Positions 28,236-32,829 of a stretch of 32,829 bases of DNA are shown in pieces (the first letter of the stretch is position 1; each line of letters opens with the position of its first letter). The notes under the pieces were generated by a model. The model was not told the origin of the DNA. It worked only from the letters and a program-made list of their open reading frames with translations, and searched no databases. The position numbers and the translations under genes are program-made. Location: contig VGRQ01000005.1 in assembly GCA_016875315.1 (NCBI GenBank), forward strand, positions 1-32,829, given 5' to 3'. The stretch comes from Deltaproteobacteria bacterium (GTDB lineage: Bacteria > Myxococcota_A > UBA796 > SXON01).

Positions 28236-29402
28236 ATGCGAAAGTTCTCGGGAATCGACTTCTACAACCTCGACGCGCTCCTCTCCGACGAGGAGAAGGC
28301 CGTGCGCGAGGTGGTGCGCGGCTGGGTCGACGACAACGTGATCCCCATCATCGAGGGTAACTGTCGCAACGGCACCTTCCCCTTCCACCTCGTCAAGCCC
28401 ATGGGCGAGATGGGGCTGCTCGGGGTGAACCTGCACGGCTACGGCTGTGCCGGGATGAGCAACGTGGCCTATGGCCTGGTGTGCCAGGAGCTCGAGCGCG
28501 GCGACAGCGGCATCCGCAGCTTCGCCAGCGTGCAGGGCTCGCTGGTGATGTTCCCCATCTGGAAACACGGCAGCGAGGAACAGAAGCAGAAGTACCTGCC
28601 CAAGATGGCGGCCGGCGAGTTGATCGGCTGCTTCGGCCTCACCGAGCCCGACTTCGGCAGCAACCCCGGCGGCATGGTCACCCGGGCCGTCGACGACGGC
28701 GACAGCTACGTGCTCAACGGCGCCAAGATGTGGATCACCAACGGCACCATCGCCGACCTCGCGGTGGTGTGGGCCAAGCTCGACGGCGTGATCCGCGGCT
28801 TCGTCGTGGAGAAGGGCGACCCGGGCTTCACCGCCCCCGAGATGCACGGCAAACACTCGCTCAAGGCGAGTGTCACCAGCGAGCTGGTGTTCCAGGACTG
28901 CCGCATCCCGAAAGACCGCATCCTGCCACACGTGCACGGGCTCAAGGGCCCCTTCAGTTGCCTCAACAATGCCCGCTACGGCATCGCCTGGGGCGCGCTC
29001 GGCGCGGCGATGGCGTGTTTCCACAGCGCCAGAGAATACAGCCTGAGCCGCATCCAGTTCGGCAAGCCCATCGCCAGCTACCAGCTGGTGCAGAACAAGC
29101 TGGCGTGGATGCTGCGCGAGATCACCAAGGGGCAGCTCCTCGCGCTCCAGCTCGGGCGCATGAAGGACAATGGGACGATGATCCCCGAGCAGGTGTCGCT
29201 CGCCAAGATGAACAATGTCGACATCGCGCTGGAGATCGCGCGCGTGGCGCGCGACATTCACGGTGCCAACGGCATCCTCGACGAGTACCCGGTGATGCGC
29301 CACATGGCCAACCTCGAGTCGGTGAAGACCTACGAGGGCACCCACGACATCCACAACCTCATCCTGGGGCGGTGGATCACGGGGATCCAGAGCTTCGAGT
29401 AG
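28236..29402 (+). CDS. Acyl-CoA dehydrogenase, most like glutaryl-CoA dehydrogenase
   Basis: GCFGLTEPDFGSNPGGM, MWITNGTIADLAVVWAK, NNARYGIAWGALGAAMACFHSAREYSLSRIQFGKPIASYQLVQNKLAWM, YEGTHDIHNLILGRWITG. Confidence 0.93.
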   Translation: MRKFSGIDFYNLDALLSDEEKAVREVVRGWVDDNVIPIIEGNCRNGTFPFHLVKPMGEMGLLGVNLHGYGCAGMSNVAYGLVCQELERGDSGIRSFASVQGSLVMFPIWKHGSEEQKQKYLPKMAAGELIGCFGLTEPDFGSNPGGMVTRAVDDGDSYVLNGAKMWITNGTIADLAVVWAKLDGVIRGFVVEKGDPGFTAPEMHGKHSLKASVTSELVFQDCRIPKDRILPHVHGLKGPFSCLNNARYGIAWGALGAAMACFHSAREYSLSRIQFGKPIASYQLVQNKLAWMLREITKGQLLALQLGRMKDNGTMIPEQVSLAKMNNVDIALEIARVARDIHGANGILDEYPVMRHMANLESVKTYEGTHDIHNLILGRWITGIQSFE

Positions 29403-29432
29403 GCGGGTCGCCCCGCGCGGCGGCGGGCGAGT

Positions 29433-30173
29433 TCAGTCCGTCGCCGCGATCCAGGTGGTCATCAGCTCCGCCACGTCCGGATAGGCCTCGAACATTAGCG
29501 TGCCGTGGTCGCCACCCTCGCACTCGGCGTAGGTCCACCGGAGGTCGGGGTCGTGGTTGCGCTGGGCGCGATCCACCCAGGAGGCCTCCTCGGGCGGGTA
29601 GACGAACAGGAGCTCGTCGAGGTCGAGGTCGTCGAGGCTCGAGTTGGTGGTGGTGTAGGAGCCGGGCGACATCCACACCATCGCGCGCGGCGCGGGACGG
29701 CCGGGCGCGGCCGACACGGCGTAGTCCAGCGCGGTGGTCGTCCCGTTGCTGGCGCCGACCACCAGCACCTCGGGTAGCCCCTGCGACACGGTGAAGTCGA
29801 CGGCGGCGTAGGCGTCGTTCACCCCCAGCGGCCCCTCGTAGGCGTCGACCGGCTCGCCCTCGCTGCCGCCGGCCCCCCGCCGGTCGAGCGCGAGCACCGC
29901 GAGGCCCTCGGCCCGGAGCGACTCGATCCAGTCTACCGGCCAGTCGCCGCGGTCGTTGCCGGGGGGAACCATGTGTAGGAGCAACACGGCGGTATCGGCG
30001 TACTCGTGGGGGTAGTAGTCGGCCTCCAGCACGATGCCGTCGTCGGTGTCGAGGTGGACCACCGAGGGGTCGGGCGGCACGTAGTCGCTGGGGATGCCGC
30101 CGCTGTCGCCGCTATCGGCGCGGAAGTCGGCGCAGTCTTCACCGGGGGAAGTACACGCGAGGAGCAGGAGCAT
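29433..30173 (-). CDS. Alpha/beta-hydrolase lipoprotein
   Basis: In-frame ATG at 30173: MLLLLACTSPGEDC lipobox; VLVVGASNGTTTALDYA nucleophile-elbow-like region; LALDRRGAGGSEG. Confidence 0.8.
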   Translation of the reverse strand: MLLLLACTSPGEDCADFRADSGDSGGIPSDYVPPDPSVVHLDTDDGIVLEADYYPHEYADTAVLLLHMVPPGNDRGDWPVDWIESLRAEGLAVLALDRRGAGGSEGEPVDAYEGPLGVNDAYAAVDFTVSQGLPEVLVVGASNGTTTALDYAVSAAPGRPAPRAMVWMSPGSYTTTNSSLDDLDLDELLFVYPPEEASWVDRAQRNHDPDLRWTYAECEGGDHGTLMFEAYPDVAELMTTWIAATD

Positions 30174-30197
30174 GGGCTCAGCATAGCCTCCCCCGGC

Positions 30198-30238
30198 GGC
30201 AGCCAATCCGCGGAGCGTAGCTTCCGCGGGCGGCTGCC
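30198..30238. repeat. Hairpin in divergent intergenic region
   Basis: GGCAGCC-aat-CCGCGGA-gcgtagct-TCCGCGG-gc-GGCTGCC, two perfect 7-bp stem segments. Confidence 0.8.
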
Positions 30239-30282
30239 TTCCGGTATTGTCGCGGCGCCACCGCTGTTCACCTGGAGCGTCC

Positions 30283-31308
30283 GTGTCTCGACTCAAGATT
30301 GCAGGAAGAGTAGTTCTCGGGCTTTCAGCCGTCCTGGTCGTCGCTGGCGGGGGCGGCTACTTCTGGGCCCAGCGCACCGCCGAGGCCACGCTTGCCCGCG
30401 TGTTCGACACGCACCGCGTGGACTTTCCCATCCCCTTCCCGCTCGGCGAGGCCGAGATCGAGGCGCTGCGCGCCGAGCGGCTCGCGGCGATGCCTGCGCC
30501 CGACGCCGCGGTCACGGTCGATCCCGGCGCGCCGCCCGCCGACCCGCTGGCCGGGGTCGATCTCGACGCCATCGCCCTGGAGCGTGCCCAGGCCCGGGGC
30601 AAGCACCTCGTGGAGTCGCGCTACGCGTGCATCGAGTGTCACGGCGACGACTTCGGCGGCGGGACGATGCTCGACGACCCGGCCATCGGCACGCTGCTGG
30701 GCCCCAACCTCACCGGGGGCAAGGGCGGTCGTACGAGTGCGTTCACCGCGGCGGAGTGGGACCGCAAGGTCCGGCACGGCGTGTCGCCGGAGGGGCGGCC
30801 GGGGGCGATGCCCTCCGGTGACTTCGTGGGCATGACCGATCGCGAGCTCTCCGACGTGGTCAGCTACGTCCGCGCGCAGCCGCCCGTCGACCGGACGATG
30901 GCGCCGATCAAGCTCGGGCCGCTCGGGACGTTGCTGCTCGCGGTCGGCGAGATTCGCCTGTCCGCCGACGACGTGCCCGATCACCACGCCGCGCACGCGG
31001 TCGAGCCCCCCGATGGCAGCGACCCCCTCGCGCTCGGCAAGCACCTCGCCCAGGTGTGCACCGGTTGCCACAACCCGCGCCTCAGCGGGGGACCGATGGC
31101 GGGTGGCGACCCCTCCTGGGCCGAGCCGGCCAACTTGACCGCCGCTCCCGACGGGCTCGCCGGGTGGACGCGCGACGATTTCTTCCGCGCGCTCCGAGAG
31201 GCGAAGAGCAAGGATGGTCGCGCCCTGTCGGCGCCCATGGACGCGATGCCCAAGTACATGACCAAGGCCACCGACGCCGAGCTCGACGCGCTCTGGACCT
31301 ATGTCTAG
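30283..31308 (+). CDS. Membrane-anchored diheme cytochrome c
   Basis: In-frame GTG at 30283: VSRLKIAGRVVLGLSAVLVVAGGGGYFW signal anchor; CIECHG and CTGCHN sites. Confidence 0.88.
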   Translation: MSRLKIAGRVVLGLSAVLVVAGGGGYFWAQRTAEATLARVFDTHRVDFPIPFPLGEAEIEALRAERLAAMPAPDAAVTVDPGAPPADPLAGVDLDAIALERAQARGKHLVESRYACIECHGDDFGGGTMLDDPAIGTLLGPNLTGGKGGRTSAFTAAEWDRKVRHGVSPEGRPGAMPSGDFVGMTDRELSDVVSYVRAQPPVDRTMAPIKLGPLGTLLLAVGEIRLSADDVPDHHAAHAVEPPDGSDPLALGKHLAQVCTGCHNPRLSGGPMAGGDPSWAEPANLTAAPDGLAGWTRDDFFRALREAKSKDGRALSAPMDAMPKYMTKATDAELDALWTYV

Positions 31309-31345
31309 TCGCTGCCTCCCACGCCTCGGGGGGGGTAGTCCGGGC

Positions 31346-32824
31346 TCAGCGCCGCGTGACCGCCACGCCCCGCGCGTGCCTGCGCGCCCGTCCGCCCGGG
31401 CTGGCGAGGACCTCCCGTAGGACCAGGGCCTCCCGGACCTCCTGGGCGAAGGTCGATCGCTTCCGCTGGGGCCCCGCGTACGCGGCATCGGCCACCCGTG
31501 CCTCGTCCATGTCGCGACCCAGCACGGCGCGACGCAGGCCACGCGCGATCACCTCGGCGAGGTCGGGGTTGTGCGCGATCGCCTCGATTGCGGCGGCAAG
31601 CACGAGGCGACCGTCGTCATTGAAGGGCACGCCGTGGGCCAGGTCGTCGGCGCGGCGCAGCGCCCGGGCCCAGAGGCCGGGAGACATCTCCATGCCCGGC
31701 ACGTCGCAGAGGCGCAGCCCGGCGAGCGCGGAGAACTGGGCGTCGTGCCACCTGCCGAGCGCTTCCTTGCCGGGTTCCAGCAGCGGCGCCGCGTCGATCC
31801 GGGCGTAGCCGCCACCCTCCACCGCCACGATCACCTTCTCCGGCGCTCCATGGGCCAGATCCCACCCGGCGACCAATGTTTTCGCCTCCTGATCGAAGCC
31901 CATGAGCCAGCACAGGTGGCCCGCCAGGTGCACGCGGATGTGCGCCGGGGGGTGCTCGTCGTAGTCGCCGGAGCGGGCCCCGGCCACGAGGACGCGCTGG
32001 GGGTTTTCTGGGTTGGCAAAGGAGTGCGCCAGGCCCCGCAGCGCCGCCGGGCCGAGGAGATGGATGGCGATGGCATCGGCCCACAGCTCGGGCAGCCATG
32101 CCGTGAACAACTGGTCCAGCGATCCCACCAGCCTGCCGTCGCGCACGCCGAAGAGTCCGGTGTGGGGCTGGAAGCCGAACAGCGCCGAGGCCTCGGTGTC
32201 CAGCCCGCGCACGTCGCGCCAGAGGAGGTGTCCCAGTTCATGGGGAATCGAGGCGCAGCGGTAGAGGTCGCGCTCGAAGTCGGCAGGCACGAACAGGACG
32301 GGGTGTCCCTCGGGCAGGAGCCCGAGCCAGATCGCCTCGCCTCCGGGGTCGGCCCGGACCGCCAGCGGGTGCTGCTCCGCCAGCCCCAGCTGGTGGGTGG
32401 CGGCGAAGTGCTGCACCGGACGCAACAGCGAGGCCGCGATGGCCTCGGCGTCGGCGAGCCTCAGCGCCTCCTCCCGGTCGTCGCGCAGCTGGCGCAGGGC
32501 GTCGATCACCGCGGCCTGCGCCACGGCGAGGCGGACCGCGTGGTGGGCCTCTCCCAGGGTCTCGTCGGTGGCGAGGAGGCGGTGGGCCGCCGCGGGGGGC
32601 GACGAGTCGAGCTCGCGGACCGCGTCGACGAGGCGTTGGAGGTGGCGCGACAACGAGGCGCGCACGTGATCACGGACCAGCGCCGCGAGCCGACCGCCGC
32701 CGCGCTGCTCGCCCAGTCGCCGCTCCAGCGCGTCGAGGCTGGCCAGGGTGGCCTCTCCCGCGCGGGCGGCCTCGCGGAGGCTCCGCCTGGCCTGCTGGAG
32801 CTCGGCCTCGACGCGGGCGATCAC
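31346..32824 (-). CDS. Zinc-metalloprotease-like protein with N-terminal coiled coil
   Basis: IPHELGHLLW (HELGH at 32228-32242) followed by LPELWADAIAIHLLG. The start is at the window edge, so the true N-terminus may lie outside. Confidence 0.7.
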   Translation of the reverse strand: MIARVEAELQQARRSLREAARAGEATLASLDALERRLGEQRGGGRLAALVRDHVRASLSRHLQRLVDAVRELDSSPPAAAHRLLATDETLGEAHHAVRLAVAQAAVIDALRQLRDDREEALRLADAEAIAASLLRPVQHFAATHQLGLAEQHPLAVRADPGGEAIWLGLLPEGHPVLFVPADFERDLYRCASIPHELGHLLWRDVRGLDTEASALFGFQPHTGLFGVRDGRLVGSLDQLFTAWLPELWADAIAIHLLGPAALRGLAHSFANPENPQRVLVAGARSGDYDEHPPAHIRVHLAGHLCWLMGFDQEAKTLVAGWDLAHGAPEKVIVAVEGGGYARIDAAPLLEPGKEALGRWHDAQFSALAGLRLCDVPGMEMSPGLWARALRRADDLAHGVPFNDDGRLVLAAAIEAIAHNPDLAEVIARGLRRAVLGRDMDEARVADAAYAGPQRKRSTFAQEVREALVLREVLASPGGRARRHARGVAVTRR

Positions 32825-32829
32825 CGCCG

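Overview
High-GC window (estimated >70% GC), gene-dense, with the style of an uncultured myxobacterial or deltaproteobacterial-like chromosome (lineage is inference). I support about 30 protein-coding genes, no RNA genes and no CRISPR. The standout is a tightly packed, start/stop-overlapping run (about 4634-17236). It encodes a YtkA/FixH-like lipoprotein, a pentaheme cytochrome, an exported protein preceded by a 51-bp tandem repeat, a beta-propeller/TlpA-thioredoxin fusion, a ~890-aa heme lipoprotein with CX4CH and CXXCH sites, a small CX4CH lipoprotein, a DUF4266-like lipoprotein, a DUF3570-like outer-membrane protein, a small lipoprotein, a propeller/diheme-peroxidase-like cytochrome, and an ApbE flavin transferase. 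The DUF4266-like and DUF3570-like proteins carry three matches or near-matches to the ApbE flavinylation motif (EGMSGAT, DFVSGAT, DAVTSAT). I propose an extracytosolic flavin/heme/thiol redox system. Other signals: the palindrome GTCGCGAC occurs about 22 times (by-eye count) in all codon phases, HIP1-like. Nearly all predicted lipoproteins have ultrashort, charge-free signal peptides. Several intergenic regions hold strong hairpins. A near-consensus sigma54 promoter lies upstream of a subtilisin-like protease. The remaining genes are greB, an HTTM-domain protein, tryptophan 2,3-dioxygenase, an NTase module, kdsD-kdsA, aminotransferases, glutaryl-CoA dehydrogenase-like, hydrolases, a diheme cytochrome and a HELGH metalloprotease-like protein. 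All family calls come from reading the translations, without database searches.
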